Assembly: GCA_014218235.1 (NCBI GenBank)
Contig: CM024759.1
Span: forward strand, 13,470,712 to 13,534,711
Direction of reading: 5' to 3'
Source: Colocasia esculenta
Lineage: Eukaryota; Streptophyta; Magnoliopsida; Alismatales; Araceae
DNA length: 64,000 bases
Under the pieces are notes generated by a model, which saw only the letters and a list, made by a program, of their open reading frames with translations, searched no databases and was not told where the DNA came from. The translations under genes were made by a program, and so were the position numbers. This document shows, piece by piece, positions 47,561 to 60,317 of this stretch. How positions within the stretch are numbered: position 1 is the first letter of the stretch; every line of letters begins with the position of its first letter.

Positions 47561-48753
47561 CACTTTCTTTCAGAAGTGGTTAAAAACCCGATTAGTGATA
47601 TGAACTTCAACTAAAGACTTGAACAAAGTGAAAGATGAAGGATAATTTCGTACTTCTAATAGTCTTACTGATCACAAGTCAAGGATAATGTCAAGGCAAG
47701 GGTCATTCTCAAGGGATCTAATAGAATGTGAAAACCAAAGAAAGATAAGTTCTACAAAACATGGAACCACCAAAGAAACATGAGCTGTTACGATTGTAAA
47801 GCTTTCAAGCATGAAAGTAGGAGGCTGGAGAGGAGTTGTAGGAAGGAACCTACTTGTCTTCAAGATAAACGATTCCCTTCTTCTCCCAGTAAGAGTATCC
47901 TTTTCTTAACAAAGAAGATAATAGTGCCGACATGGTAGTAGCTACAGCAAAAGCAGTAGCAACGGCAGGGATGATAGCTTCAACGGCTACAACAACAACA
48001 ACAACAACGACAGCCAGCAGTGATATGACAGGGTAGGGGATGATGAGCAGATGGGTAAACATCACACGGGACTAGGTAAGAAGGAGTTTATATAGATGCC
48101 AAAGTCTCATGCATGCATGGCACGTAGCCATACACATGTCGCTGTGAGACCTCATATATCCTTACAACAGCCACGTTAACCATGGTCTCATACCCCTCTC
48201 ACACGTACCATGACATGTGTAAGCCTCTTACTCCAAACAAAATGGGTCTTACGTAGCCAAGACTACGTAAGCAATATTCAAATAAAATGGGTTACGTAAA
48301 TAGGGGTTAATTCATCCAAATCCTTTGGCCCTATATTTATGTACTCAAATAATGCCCAATCAAGTCGAAATTTCAAACATAAGCTAATTGAAAGGTTTTG
48401 CAAATTATGGTGATTTTAGTTTAATTTTTAGAATTTATTTTTTCTCCAGTAAACATTATCCTAAAAAATTATTATGTCGACTTAATCTTGATATCCGTGC
48501 ATCAATAATTCTGGATATTTATATTTTCAGAATCAGCATATTTTTTGAGAATTATGGTGGTCTCAGAATTAAATTCTGTTATCAAAATCCGGTGTCGCCC
48601 TGTCGGAGTACGTACGACCGAAGGTGGTACCGGTGTATGATAGTGTGTCCTAAATACACTCTTAATTCTAAATATCTCAATTTAAGACTAATTGGTTTGT
48701 ATAAACAAAATTTTCTAAGTAAATCATGATGTTTAAAATTTGAGGATATTACA

Positions 48754-48766
48754 TTCCTCCCCCTAT
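48754..48766 (-). other. Gypsy A polypurine tract
   Basis: Sense ATAGGGGGAGGAA next to the 3' LTR. Confidence 0.88.
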
Positions 48767-48826
48767 TAAAATAAATTTCGTCCTCAAAATTGACATAATT
48801 TACTTACCAAATAGTTGTGGATACTT

Positions 48827-51800
48827 TTATTTCTTCTCTTGCTCTAATTCCCATGTTTCTTCTTCAATAAGTGCACTTTTCCATAAGATTTTCACCATAG
48901 AAACTGCTTTGTTTCTGAGAACTCGTTCTTTCCTGCCTAATATTTTCACGGGTTTCTCTTGTACGATTAAATCTGACTGTATCTCCACATCTTCATAGCT
49001 GATTATATGAGAGGGATCCATTATGTATTTTCTCAACATGGATATGTGAAACACATTATGAATGTGGGACCAAGAGGGCGGTAGGGCTAATTGATATGCT
49101 ACTTCCCCTATTCTTTGCAATATTTCAAAAGGTCCTACATATCTTGGACCGAGCTTTCCTTTCTTACTAAATCTCATGACACCTTTGGTTGGAGAGACCT
49201 TTAGAAATACATGCTCATCTACGTTAAACTCCAATGACCTCCACCTCTTATCAGCATACTTTTTCTGTCTGTCGTGAGCTATTAGCAATCTCTTCCTAAT
49301 TAATTTAATTTCTTTGAATAGTTCTGAATTATTTCTGGCCTAATGAGATTCTTTTCTCCCACTTCTGCCCAGCAGAGGGGTGATCTACAGGGTCTACCAT
49401 ACAATGCCTTATATGGTGCCATCCCAATACTCGTATGGTTACTATTATTGTATGCAAACTCAATTAAGGGTAGGTAATCATCCCAACTGCCATGCCAATC
49501 TAAACTACAGGCTCTTAGCATGTCTTCTAATGTTTTGATAGTTCTTTCTGATTGACCATCAGTTTGAGGATGATATGCCGAACTAAATTTTAATTGTGTA
49601 CCCATGGCTGCTTGCAGACTTTTCCAAAATCTAGCAGTGAACCTTGTATCTCTATCTGAAATGATTGACGAGGGAATTCCATGAAGTCTCACTATTTCTT
49701 TTATATATAATTGAGCCAAATCTTCCAATGATTGAGTCTTTGTAATTGCTAGAAAATGAGCCGATTTAGTTAGTCTATCTGCAATTACCCAAATAGCATC
49801 ATGCGTCTTCCTTGTCTTTGACAAACCCATTACAAAGTCCATAGTTATCTGCTCCCACTTCCACATTGGAATTTCAATTAGTTGCATAAACCCTGCTGAC
49901 TTCTGGTGCTCAGCTTTTATTTGTTGACATGTTAAACACCTACTCACAAATTCTGCTATGTCCTTTTTCATTCCATGCCACCAAAATTACTTTTTCAGAT
50001 TCTGATACATTTTAAAGCTACGAGGGTAGATTGAATACTGAGATTTGTGTCATGCTTTCAATAATTCCTTTTTGATTTCTTCATTTTCCGATATGCATAT
50101 TCTATTTTGAAATTTGATTATCCCTTGACTGTCTCTGATGTATCCTAGTTTGTTTACCATCTCTTGAAGTTTTTGATCTTGGTTCCATGCTTCAGTAATT
50201 CTGTCTAGTAATACTGACCTTACTATTATTGTGCCAGTATTAAATTTTCTTCACCACACCTTGGTGAGTAATCAATCAGATTTGTCATTTCTTTCCACTG
50301 TTGGTGTAATTGTAATGCGCTTGATTTCTTTCTGCTCAAAGCATCAGCTACCACATTAGCTTTACCCGGATGGTAATCTACTGTAAAATCATAATCCTTC
50401 AAAAATTCTAACCATCTCCTTTGTCTTAAATTCAATTCCTTCTGAGAAAATATGTACTTTAAACTCTTATGGTCAGTATAAACTTCAAATTATTCCCCTT
50501 ACAAATAGTGGCGTCAGATCTTCAAGGCATGTATGATTGCTGCCAATTCTAGGTCATGAGCCGGATAATTCCTTTCATGATCTTTTAGTTGTTTAGAGGC
50601 ATATGCTACCACTTTCCCATGTTGCATAAGAACACATCCAATTCCTCTTTGAGATGCATCCGTATACACTATAAATCCTCCTGATCCTCGAGGTAAAGTA
50701 AGAACTGGAGCCGTGGTAAGCTTCCCTTTTAATTCCTGAAAACTAGCCTCACACCTTTCATCCCATACAAATGGTATCTCTTTTCTGGTTAACTGAGTCA
50801 AAGGCGTAGCTATAGAAGAAAAACCTTCAATAAATCTCCTATAGTAACTAGCTAATCCCAAGAAACTTCAAATTTCTGATGGATTTTTGGGTCTCTCCCA
50901 ATTCAGAATTGCTTCAACTTTACTTGGGTCTACTGCCACACCTTTTCCAGAAATCACATGGCCTAAAAATTTCACTTCCTTGAGCCAAAACTCACATTTA
51001 CTTAACTTAGCATACAATTGATGTTTCCTTAAGGTTTGTAATATAATTCTCAAATGTTCTTAGTGTTCTTCTTCATTAGATGAATATATCAACACATCAT
51101 CTATAAATACTACCACAAAGTAGTCCAAATAAGGCTGGAATACCTTGTTCATCAGATCCATAAATACAACAGGTGTATTAGTGAGTCTAAAAGGGAGTAC
51201 TAAAAACTCATAGTGTCTATATCTGGTTCTAAATGCTGTCTTGGGGATGTCATCTTCTTTAACCCTCAATTGATGGTACCCAGACCTTAGATCTATCTTA
51301 GAGAATATTGTGCCAGGCCGAAGTTGATTAAATAAATCATCAATTCTAGGTAATGGATATTTGTTCTTGATTGTGACCTGATTCATTTCCTATAATTGAT
51401 ACATAATCTGAGGGATCCATCTTCTTTCTAACAATAACACTGGAGCTTCCCTGGTGACACACTAGGTCTAATAAACCTTTATCTAATAAGTCTTGCAACC
51501 GCTTATTAATTCTGTCAACTCAGATGGTGCCATTCTATAAGGAGCTATAGATATAGGTAAAATCCCAGGTAAGAGTTCAATAGTAAATCAATTTCTCTAA
51601 TTGGAGGTAATCCAGATAGATCATTTGGAAACATCTGGAAATCCTTCACAACATCAATATCTTGGACTGATATCTGTTTATACTCATTTGATATGCCATT
51701 ACACTTGCTAGATAGCCTTGACAACCGTTTCTCAACCATTTAATGGCTTTAAGTGCTGATATAGTCTTCTTGTTTCCATTAATCCTTAGACATCTATAGC

Positions 51801-52140
51801 TGAAATCTTCTAATCCCGACCTTTTAAATGTTAAAACTTTCTTATGGCAATCTAGTAATGCATGATTTTCTTCCAACCAATCCATTCCCAGTATTATATC
51901 AAAATCTTGCATGTTGTCTAGTACATATACATATGTTGTAAGTTCATGCTCTCCTATTTTCAGGTTTATTTCAGGGATGACAGAGGTAAGAATAGCTATT
52001 TGACCATAGGACAATCAAGTATCATACCTTCTACTAATTGTTCTGATTTCTGAGATATAGAATAACAAACATCTCAGAATAAAAGAGTGAGTTGCTCCAG
52101 GTCAAATAACACTCTAGCATACATATTTCAGTCAGGAGAA
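48827..52140 (-). pseudogene. Gypsy A pol: protease, RT, RNase H, integrase, chromodomain
   Basis: The protease DTGATHSF region (about 52090) carries a one-base shift; a protease-like block follows (FDIILGMDWLEENHALLDC). The RT is broken into 51739-51545 and 51386-51060, with VTIKNKYPLPRIDDLF and the catalytic FIDDVLIYS. RNase H has GLASYYRRFIEGFSS and VVADALSRKKSS. The integrase (49971-49300) shows SRCLTCQQIKAE, TMDFVMGL, IISDRDTRF and HPQTDGQSERTIKTLEDM. The tail 49288-48827 ends with WELEQEKK and carries GPFEILQRIGEVAYQLALPP, a chromodomain-like C terminus. At least six frameshifts or stops. Confidence 0.92.
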
Positions 52141-53271
52141 TACCTTTAGCCACAGTGGGGGTGTCTTGAGCTTCTTCTTTTTTGGTCAAAGCAAAAACTC
52201 TAGCTGGTCCTTTGGGTGGTTGTTTTGGGGCTTGCTGAAAGTAGGGTTGTGGCTTTTGTGGACTTGTCTGGTCCGCTTTGAGTGGACAATCCTTAATCAT
52301 ATGTCCTTTCTGACCAATCCAAAACATTTTTCTGCTACTTTCTAGCATTCATCACCTGGGTGTTTCCCTCCACATTGAACACACATAGGCCAGCTCTTGT
52401 TTTCTGTTCTCCCTACTGCTTGGTGAATCAATTTTTCGCTTCTGACCTTTCGTTTCCTTGGTATATAGATTTTTCTTCTTACCCCCATTAGTTTCTTTGT
52501 TTTTCATATACTCTATAAATTCATATTCCACTATAAATGCAGTCTTTAGTGCCACTGCCATGCTCTGGGGATCCAGTGGAGCTACCTTGCTCCTCACATT
52601 GGGTTTCAATCCTGTCATAAATTTCTTTACCCATCTAAGTTCATTATCACAAATGTGGGGTGCATATTTTTCCAGTTCAGTAAATTTTGTTTCATATTCC
52701 GCCACAGTCATATCTTTTTGCTCCAGCTGCAAGAATTCCACTTCTTTCCTATCCTTGATGTGCAGTGGGTGTATTTCTCACACAACTCTCTTAGGAATTC
52801 TTCCCAACTAATGTTATCCCCCTCTATTTCTGAATGCATTCCTTATGACAGATTGCCACCACTCATCTGCTCTATCCAGAAGCATATAAGTTGCCAGTGT
52901 GAACTTGTCCTCCTCTTCACATCTAATGGCCTTAAATATCTTTCCATCTCTCTAACCCCATCCTTCTACAATCTCAGGTTGACTATTTCCTTTGAAGGCT
53001 GGAGGTCCCATCTTCTTAAATTTTTCTAATAGAGATGCTCCAGAAATTCTTTCTCCACTCATGTCCTGTTGATTCTTCATTAAAGTTTGCACAGACCCCT
53101 GGATGACTGCATAAAGTAGCAAAATCAGGAGTCCTAGCTCTTCCTTCTTGAGGGTTACTTCGTCGATAGAATATTGTGGACTTCCTCCCTAGAACCTTCC
53201 TCAATTTCCTCAAGTCTATCCCCACTGTTTGTGTCAATAGCTTTCCCTTGTCTGCCTTTCCTAGATACCAT
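52141..53271 (-). pseudogene. Gypsy A gag
   Basis: The start is the ATG at 53271 (MVSRKGRQGKA). The frame shifts several times. Capsid signatures include FTLATYMLLDRADEWW near 52880, EFLQLEQKDMTVAEYETKF and KYAPHICD. The zinc knuckle has lost its two N-terminal cysteines (FWIGQKGHMIKDC). Unlike the Tekay gag, the YML to WW region has no interruption. Confidence 0.88.
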
Positions 53272-53422
53272 CAACACATCCAATTAATTCATGCTAGGCA
53301 CTTGAATTTTAAGAACAAAAATAATCTTAGGAATTCTAGAATACACACAAATGATCACAAAATTGTTTTATTTATTTCCTTTGTGAAAATGGTCACAAAG
53401 ATGTCTATTACCCATAACTGTT

Positions 53423-53434
53423 GCTCTGTTACCA
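53423..53434 (-). other. Gypsy A primer binding site
   Basis: Sense TGGTAACAGAGC, one change from the tRNA-Met PBS, four bases inside the LTR. Confidence 0.82.
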
Positions 53435-53438
53435 CCTC

Positions 53439-55010
53439 TGTAACATCCTCGTCCAACCTCACACACATACATAATACATAACTTTTGATTAGAAGAGGGG
53501 TTACGTTGACAAATTTCATTATGTGCAGACAAATCTGCGTAATGCATAAAACTAGCAAACCATTCCACAAAGTCATCTTTACAAGTGTTATACATCAACA
53601 AAGTAACCTAGTATTAGCGATCATCATTTACATAAGACCAAGCATCCTCACTCTAGACTTTTAGTTTACAACAAAATTCCTAGAGAATTCAAAAACTATA
53701 CTCTTCTTCTTGATCAGCAGCGGAATTGCGAATAATCTGTAGCTGAAATTGCACCCACCTTCAATCTGAAAGAGTTGGAGGAAACAAAGGCATGAGTCGA
53801 TGACTCATTAGGTGAAAGTAAGTGTAATTTCTTTCAATCAATCCTGAATGAAGGCTTTTGTAGAACACAATATCTTCAGTTTCGAGTGTCTAAACCTAAA
53901 GAGTTAAATGTATGGAAATTAAACTAAGTACGAATTTAGATTTGGGTTAGATCAGAAGTCACAAACCATGTTCATAACTTGATCTAATAAAATGTGAGCA
54001 GTAAAAATAGGAGTTTCAATTGCAGAACTAAGTAAATATTCAGGAGGTGCATATATGGATAAAAGACATACTTGATCATGAACTTCATACTTAGCATAAA
54101 CATATAGCCCAATTTGGTTTCATAACGACTCAAATGAATCTCAATACAAAAATTACATATGTCTTTCAAAATTCAGATCATAACCTAATTTGGAAATGAG
54201 TTCGACATGCATCATACTGCTCTTAAGAGGTTAATAAATAACGTAAATACATCCTTAGTGCCTAGGCGATTCCAACACTTTGGATCTTGTTCATTGCGCA
54301 AGAACGATGTTTATTACCCACCATCATCAGACCACTGACTTGGATTTACTTACAAACTGTCGCCCTCAGATGACCATAAGTGACTGGTGCTACCACAATT
54401 GATCCTAATTCCCCTTTGAAGAGAGCACTGTCTTCAGATCATAAGTTTCATTTCATGAGCACAGTAGGAATGGAAATTCAAAGATGGTTTGGTTGGGGAT
54501 TAATTCAATTGTCTTGGTGGTAAATTAGTTCAGAATATAAGAAAATAAGAAAGACAACTTGTTTAGACAATACAAGAATGCACCACCACTGATTGGGGAA
54601 AGGTTGGTTCATATTAGAAAACCCAGACTGATGGATGTCGACAGCCAGAAGGTGGCTGTCGACAGCTACTGATGCATTCAGAACTAAATTCTAGAATCTG
54701 ACCCTTATCTGTCGACAGACTTTAGGTGGCTGTCGACAGATGATTATCATATGTCGACAGATGGAGTTTTATCTGTCGACATATACTGATGGTTCTGGGT
54801 TTCTGGGTTCTGGAACAAGGGTGCATGTCGACTGATGTAATCTGTCTGTCGACAGCTGTAGCACTTTCTTTCAGAAGTGGTTAAAAATCCGATTAGTGAT
54901 ATGAACTTCAACTAAAGACTTGAACAAAGTAAAAGATGAAGGATAATTTCATACATCTAATAGTATTGCTGATCACAAGGCAAAGGATAATGTCAAGGCA
55001 AAGGTTATTC
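53439..55010 (-). repeat. Gypsy A 5' LTR, truncated (1,572 of about 2,617 bp)
   Basis: Aligned with 46137-47712, including the hairpin (53793-53807) and TGTCGACA island (54637-54858). Homology stops at ATTC (55007-55010), where Gypsy B RNase H begins. The promoter part of the LTR is lost. Confidence 0.9.
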
Positions 55011-56640
55011 CAAATCTTCATAGCATGGACTACTGCTACTAATTCTAGATCATATGTAGGGTAGTTCTTTTCATAATCTTTCAATTGTCTATAGGCGTAG
55101 GCTATGACCTCACCATTTTGCATTAATACACAACCTAGACCAACTCTTGAGGCATCAGTGTATACAATGACGCCATCACTTCCTTGTGGTAAAGATAATA
55201 TTGGTGCTGAGGTTAGTCGCCTTTTTAATTTTTGGAAACTTTGCTCACATTCATCTGTCTAGACAATCTTTACCCCCTTTTTTGTCAGTTTTGTCATAGG
55301 GGCGGCAATAAGGGAATTTATGAATCTGCGATAGTATACAGCCAAGCCTAGAAAACTACGAATCTCCATAATTGATTTTGGACTTTCCCAGTTCAAGACT
55401 ACTTCCACCTTAATAGGATCTACAAAAATGCCAATATCCAATATAACATGTCCTAGATAGATCACTTGATTTGACAAAAACTCACATTTGTTGAACTTTG
55501 CATACAATTGATTTTCTCTTAATAATTGTAATATTGTTCTTAAATGTTGTATATGCATTTCCTGACTAGGAGAATAGACCTGAATGTCATCAATAAATAT
55601 TACAACAAATTGTTCCAAGTACTTTCGAAATACCCAATTCATTAGATCCATAAAAGCTGCAGGTGCATTGGTAAGTCCAAACGACATCACTCAACATTCA
55701 TAATGTCCAAATCGGGTTCGAAAAGTAGTTTTTGAAACATCTTCTGCCTTAATCTTGAGTTGATGATAACCCAATCTAGGGTCAAATTTGGAGAAAACTT
55801 TTGTGGACTGGAGTTGATCAAATAAAACCTCTATTCTTGAAAGCGGATATTTGTTTTTCACTGTGACTTGATTTAACTTCCAATAATCTATACATAATGT
55901 CATTGATCCATCCTTTTTTCTCACAAATAACACAGGGGCTCCCCAAGGAGATACACTCGGACTAATAAAACCCTTGTCTAGAAGTTCTTGAAGTTGCTTC
56001 TTCAACTTTGCTAATTCAGTTGGGGCCATTCTATAAGGAGCTACAGAAATAGGAGTGATTCTCGACAAAAGTTCAATCATGAAATCAATTTTGCGAATAG
56101 GTGGCAATCCTTGAAGATCTTCTGGAAAGACATCTGGAAAATCTCGGATGACCTCTATGTCACACAATGTCTTATCAGGGCCATCTTGAAGCAATATGCT
56201 AGCTAAAAAGGCTTTACATCCTTGACTTAGCTATTTTTCAGCTTTCAAGGCTGAGATGATAACTCTTTCTGATTTAGGGCACTGATAACATAATTCCTCC
56301 TCATTAGGCTTTTGAAATAAGATCTTCTTATGTCGACAATCTAAAAGGGCAAAATTTTCTACTAGCCAATCCATTCCCAAGATGACATCAAAATCATTTA
56401 TATTGAGTAGGAATAATTTAGCATAGAAGAGCTAGGGAATCATGTGAAGAGCCAGGGAATCATGTGAAGAGTGGTGACAATCTCTTTTGTAGGTGTGCTA
56501 ACTATCATCCCCCCCCCAAAGTTTGTGTAGGGAGACTATTTAATGAGTGGGCAAAAGTGTTTGAGATGAAGGAATGTGTGGCATTAGGGTCAAATAGCAC
56601 TCTAGCATAACTACCTTCTATTAGAAGCGTACCTTCAGCC
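55010..56640 (-). pseudogene. Gypsy B pol fragment: protease, RT, part of RNase H
   Basis: The protease site is degenerate (FDPNATHSF instead of DTGATHSF, near 56600). The RT in 56194-55691 has PYRMAPTELAKLKK, SPWGAPVLFVRKKDGS and LCIDYWKLN, then a stop. It continues in 55690-55259 with the catalytic VIFIDDIQVYS and FLGLAVYYRRF. RNase H (YTDASRVGLGCVLMQNGEV, DLELVAVVHAMKIW) is cut at 55010 by the junction with the Gypsy A LTR. Integrase is missing. Confidence 0.9.
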
Positions 56641-57783
56641 ACAAATGGTGTGGCTTCAACTTCTTCAGAAGTCATAGCAAAAACTCGCCCTTGAAATTGT
56701 TGTTTTTTTTTGCTCTGGTTTAGATTTGAGCGGTTTTGGGTAGTCCTTTATTAGATGGCCTATCTCGCCACAATTGAAACACTTGCCACTCACCCTCCAA
56801 CACTCATTACCCAGATGGGGATGTCCACACCGAGCACATAATGGATAAGAAATAGATTTAGCTGCAGTCTTAGGTGCTGAACTTGGTTTCCTAAGTTTCT
56901 TTATATCCTGACGAGCTGGTGGTGCTGGAGCTTGCCTCTTGTTTGATTTCTTTTGTTCTTCAATAAAGCTGAAATTTACTCGTAAAATACAGCCACCACA
57001 TATTGTCAAAATCGATCTACTGAAAATATAAAATATCTCACCTACTATTTTCTCTTTTGGTAAGGTGGGCAATCCTTAATGCCTTAATATAAGTGTCAGG
57101 GTCATGGGCTGCAATGAATCATTTGATGCTACTCTTTAACCCGTCAATGAATTTCTTCTGCTTTTGACGAGGGTCATAAAAAATGTGAGGAGCATACATT
57201 CCAAGTTCAGAAAATTTAGCCTCATATTTGGCAATTGATAGGTTCCCTTGTTGTAAATATAAAAACTCTCTTTCCTTTTGATCTCGGATGTGCTCTGGGA
57301 AAAACTTTTCTTTAAAGGCTTCTAAAAATTCCTCCCAAGAAATATCTTCTTCACGATCAGAGAAGGTAGTATGCAACATTGCCTTCCACCAGACATCCAC
57401 CTGGTCTAGCAACATATAAGTTTCTAGGTTAACTTTATCTTCCTTTGGGCACTACATAACTTGAAATTTTCTCTCTAATTCACAAATCCAAGAATTTGCA
57501 ATTTCTGGACGGCACTCCCCTTTAAAGGAAGGAGGTGCTAGTCGAAGAAATCTCTCCATACTGGGAGTGATGTCTGGCCGAGGGATAGGTTGTAACTGTT
57601 GTTGTAACAGCTGCTGATGTAGCTGAAGAAAACTTTGGAGGGTTGGTACAAAACCTCCCATGTTTGTCATGGTTGTCGGGCTTGGTACACCTTGGTTGGC
57701 ATTGCTCCTAGATTGGAACCACCCGAAATGTTGTCCTCTAAGTCAGAAGTATTAGGAACGGGAGTCTCCCTTCCAATCGACAT
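56641..57783 (-). pseudogene. Gypsy B gag
   Basis: The start is the ATG at 57783 (MSIGRETPVPNTSDLEDN). The matrix/capsid region shows APPSFKGECRPEIANSW and YMLLDQVDVWWKAML, then EREFLYLQQGNLSIAKYEAKF. Two zinc motifs follow at about 56760-56840, CARCGHPHLGNECW and CFNCGEIGHLIKDY (final Cys replaced by Tyr). The break near 57110-57070 is a frameshift with disrupted sequence. The gag is intron-free across YML-WW. Confidence 0.88.
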
Positions 57784-58036
57784 ATTCTGTCAAAATAGAC
57801 TTTTATGTGAGAGCGAGAATATGATAACAACAAGCCCTGCAAGTCATGCTTACCAACTTACATTTAACAAGTTCTTACATATGCTTGCCAACTTATATTT
57901 AGCAAGTCCTTACTTATACTAATCTTTCTTTATATATATACAAGGTCTACTATCATCTCATCGACCCTTCGTACACACACATTTCCACATATATACATAA
58001 TTTCACCAGATTATTCATCAGTAGCACCGTCCTCCT

Positions 58037-58580
58037 TTATGGTTGGGGACAATCCTTGCAGAGATGTCATGTCCTACCGCATCGCTCACATACAATCAAA
58101 TTCCACCATTCCACCCCAGGGTCGGGATTTACTAGGGGTGGTGGTACGGGCGGCTGCCAATTTTGAAGGAATGGATCCATAGGGGGCAGTTCAAAGAGGG
58201 GTGGTGGCTTAAAGGACATTGGGGAAAGGTCTGGTATCCTATGAGATGGGGGCCTAACCACAGAACCAATAGACTCATAGGGAGAGCTAACTATTTTAGA
58301 AACCAGCTCCTGAACTGCATCCCATTCGTGTTGGATTTTACTCTGAATCTTCACTTGCTTTTCTATGAGTTGGTCAAGAAGCACATTTATTTCATCCAGT
58401 TGTGTACTGGTTTTGAAGATGTTGCAAGACGAGGCTGCTTCAAAAGTGTCATATACCATGGCTACCATTTTCTTCTTAACCTGGGCATGTACTTCCTCTT
58501 GTTTCTTTGCATATTTTTTTTTCTACTTCCTTCCATTTTTGCAAATAATCAAACAATTCCTTTTTGGAGTTTTCTTCCAT
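58037..58580 (-). pseudogene. Gypsy B upstream ORF with C-terminal CCHC knuckle
   Basis: Between the PBS and gag there is a coding-like region starting at ATG 58580 (MEENSKKELFDYLQKWKEVE), shifted by one base at an A9 run near 58515. It continues in the frame of 58468-58067. The N-terminal third is Lys/Glu-rich and coiled-coil-like (KKQEEVHAQVKKK, then LDQLIEKQVKIQSKI). The C-terminal part is Pro-rich (FKPPPLFELPPMDP). It ends with a zinc-knuckle pattern C-x2-C-x4-H-x4-C (CERCGRT-stop-HLCKDC), where a TGA interrupts what was probably a CGA codon. A stop follows three codons later. I do not recognise the family. It could be an extra RNA- or DNA-binding accessory protein, or a displaced gag module. 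Confidence 0.6.
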
Positions 58581-58724
58581 GGGGTCTGAAACAAATAATA
58601 TTTTACATTATCTTCTAAATCTAACTATAAGAAATATAAATTTACCTTTATATGTATGATATATATATATATACCTATTTTTATATTATCTTGATAGTGG
58701 TAACTAGAATTACAATCTCTCAAA

Positions 58725-58736
58725 GCTCTAATACCA
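58725..58736 (-). other. Gypsy B primer binding site
   Basis: Sense TGGTATTAGAGC, one change from the tRNA-Met PBS, just inside the LTR that begins near 58742. Confidence 0.8.
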
Positions 58737-59061
58737 CCTTCTATAACGCCCCCAATTTCTCAATTATAAAAAAATGAGAGTTGGGAAGGCTACAGTGATA
58801 GATCCATAAGCGTACACATAGTGAAAATTTGCAAATTTTTAGATTACCGGACATTTATATTGTCCTAACCATCACGTATAGTTTTTTTCTTTAAATAATA
58901 CATGCTAATTTATAAAAACATACATTATAGCGATGAAAACTCTATTCTTCCTTTGGGGTTGATGCTAGACTTTCTTCTGGATTTCCTGAAATATAAACAT
59001 ATATATAAATCTAATGAGTCAAAGACTCAATAGGTATCAAGACCGCAAAGGAAACAGTAAT

Positions 59062-59065
<4 letters not shown>

Positions 59066-59119
<54 letters not shown>

Positions 59120-59125
59120 ATATAA
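59066..59125. repeat. (TA)n microsatellite
   Basis: About 60 bp of alternating TA with two phase breaks, inside the Gypsy B LTR. An (ATT)n run follows at about 59259-59276. Confidence 0.95.
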
Positions 59126-59947
59126 ATTTCATACTTAGGCTTAATGTGCATAATAATTGTATCTAAAATAAAGTAGAAAAAATTGAAGACGTCTAATAGT
59201 AAGAATTGAGTCAAACAACATAAATTAAATTTAGGTAGTGATAATTTAAAACTAATTATTATTATTATTATTATATTTTTTAATTTTTCATTTACACAAT
59301 TTGGACACGCATCGCAAACCACCATTGAGGCCCAAAACATGCATATATTCACCTGGTGCTTGGGCGATGATAGCAAATCTTGGCAATGTGCAATATCAGA
59401 TGACGGATCCCAACCTAACTTCATACAAACCTGATGGTACATTAGGATTTCAAGAGAAACTCATTGCCCTCGAGCCCAAAATGACTTCACCCAAATAGAT
59501 GCCTATAAGGGTTTCAGTCCACAAAAGTCTTCGGGGTGGCAATGTCCATGATATATTCACACTCATAGTTTATAGACAAACTTAAATAATTATATTTAAG
59601 ATAAATTATAAGATAGAAGTCGAATAGAAATTGCGGTAGAATCTATAGACATATATACGAAATAAAATCGAATAGCAAAAGAATTTAAATAAATAGATTT
59701 GGAGTATCAAACTATAATCAACCGAATAATTATAAGGTAAAGTGGAGCAGTTAGATACCATAACACAATAATATAAATGATAAATTTAACTTTTAAACAA
59801 ACTGAAATGGGAAATAAAACAAAAATAATAGAACATATTTTACAGGTCCAACATATCATCTACCTACCTTTTTATAAAAAATTTTATACCAAAAACACAC
59901 TCTCGTAATCTCTTCTCTCCCTCTTCTTCTTCCTCTCTTGCTATTAT

Positions 59948-59950
<3 letters not shown>

Positions 59951-59984
<34 letters not shown>
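59951..59984. repeat. (CT)17 microsatellite
   Basis: Pure CT dinucleotides within a longer C/T-rich tract (59895-60215). Confidence 0.95.
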
Positions 59985-59992
<8 letters not shown>

Positions 59993-60297
59993 CATCTCTT
60001 CCTTATTTAATATCTTCTATTTTTCTTCCCCACTTCTACTACGTAACTCCCTCTTCTCACTTTTCTCTCATCTCTCTTCTTTCTCTTTCTCCTTCATTTA
60101 ATGCTTTCTTTCCCTTCTCACTTCTACTAGGTAACTCTCTTCTCATTTTTTTCTCTTCCCTCTTCTCTCTCTTTCTTCTACCTTCCCTTTCCATTGTTTC
60201 ATCCCTTCCTTTATATAATCCATGAATGAAGGTGATAAGGATGGGGAGGGGAAATGGATAAAGACGGTGGGGTAGGAAAAGAATGAATAATGATGTA

Positions 60298-60317
60298 GGG
60301 GGGGGGGGGGGGGGGGG
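60298..60317. repeat. G20 homopolymer
   Basis: Twenty consecutive G on the plus strand. Possible G-quadruplex, and its length may be an assembly estimate. Confidence 0.9.

Larger units (their letters stand above)
46137..48753 (-). repeat. Gypsy A 3' LTR (2,617 bp)
   Basis: TGTAACATCC to GGATATTACA on the plus strand, with the polypurine tract adjacent. It contains the hairpin at 46491-46506 (TGAGTC/GACTCA), the TGTCGACA island and an (ACA)n run at about 47989-48008. Confidence 0.93.
46137..55010 (-). mobile_element. Gypsy A, chromovirus, 5' LTR truncated
   Basis: The 3' LTR at 46137-48753 and the partial 5' LTR at 53439-55010 share TGTAACATCC starts and align to 55010. The last 1 kb of the 5' LTR is missing and replaced by Gypsy B coding sequence. 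PBS, PPT and a full but broken gag-pol lie between. Domain content matches Tekay-like chromoviruses. Confidence 0.92.
58742..60230 (-). repeat. Gypsy B 5' LTR (right border not located)
   Basis: Begins TATAACGCCCCC, a mutated TGTAACGCCCCC. It has the hairpin 59015-59029 (TGAGTC/GACTCA, then AATAGG) with an acceptor-like TTATATTTCAG in the sense direction. A sense TATA-like region lies at about 59870-59890, and a long pyrimidine-rich tract at 59895-60215 (purine-rich in sense). The end, expected as a TTACA-like terminus, could not be fixed. Confidence 0.6.

Noticed and set aside
58163..58618. 151-codon plus-strand ORF
   Set aside because: Antisense shadow of the Gypsy B upstream ORF, with low-complexity hydrophobic sequence.
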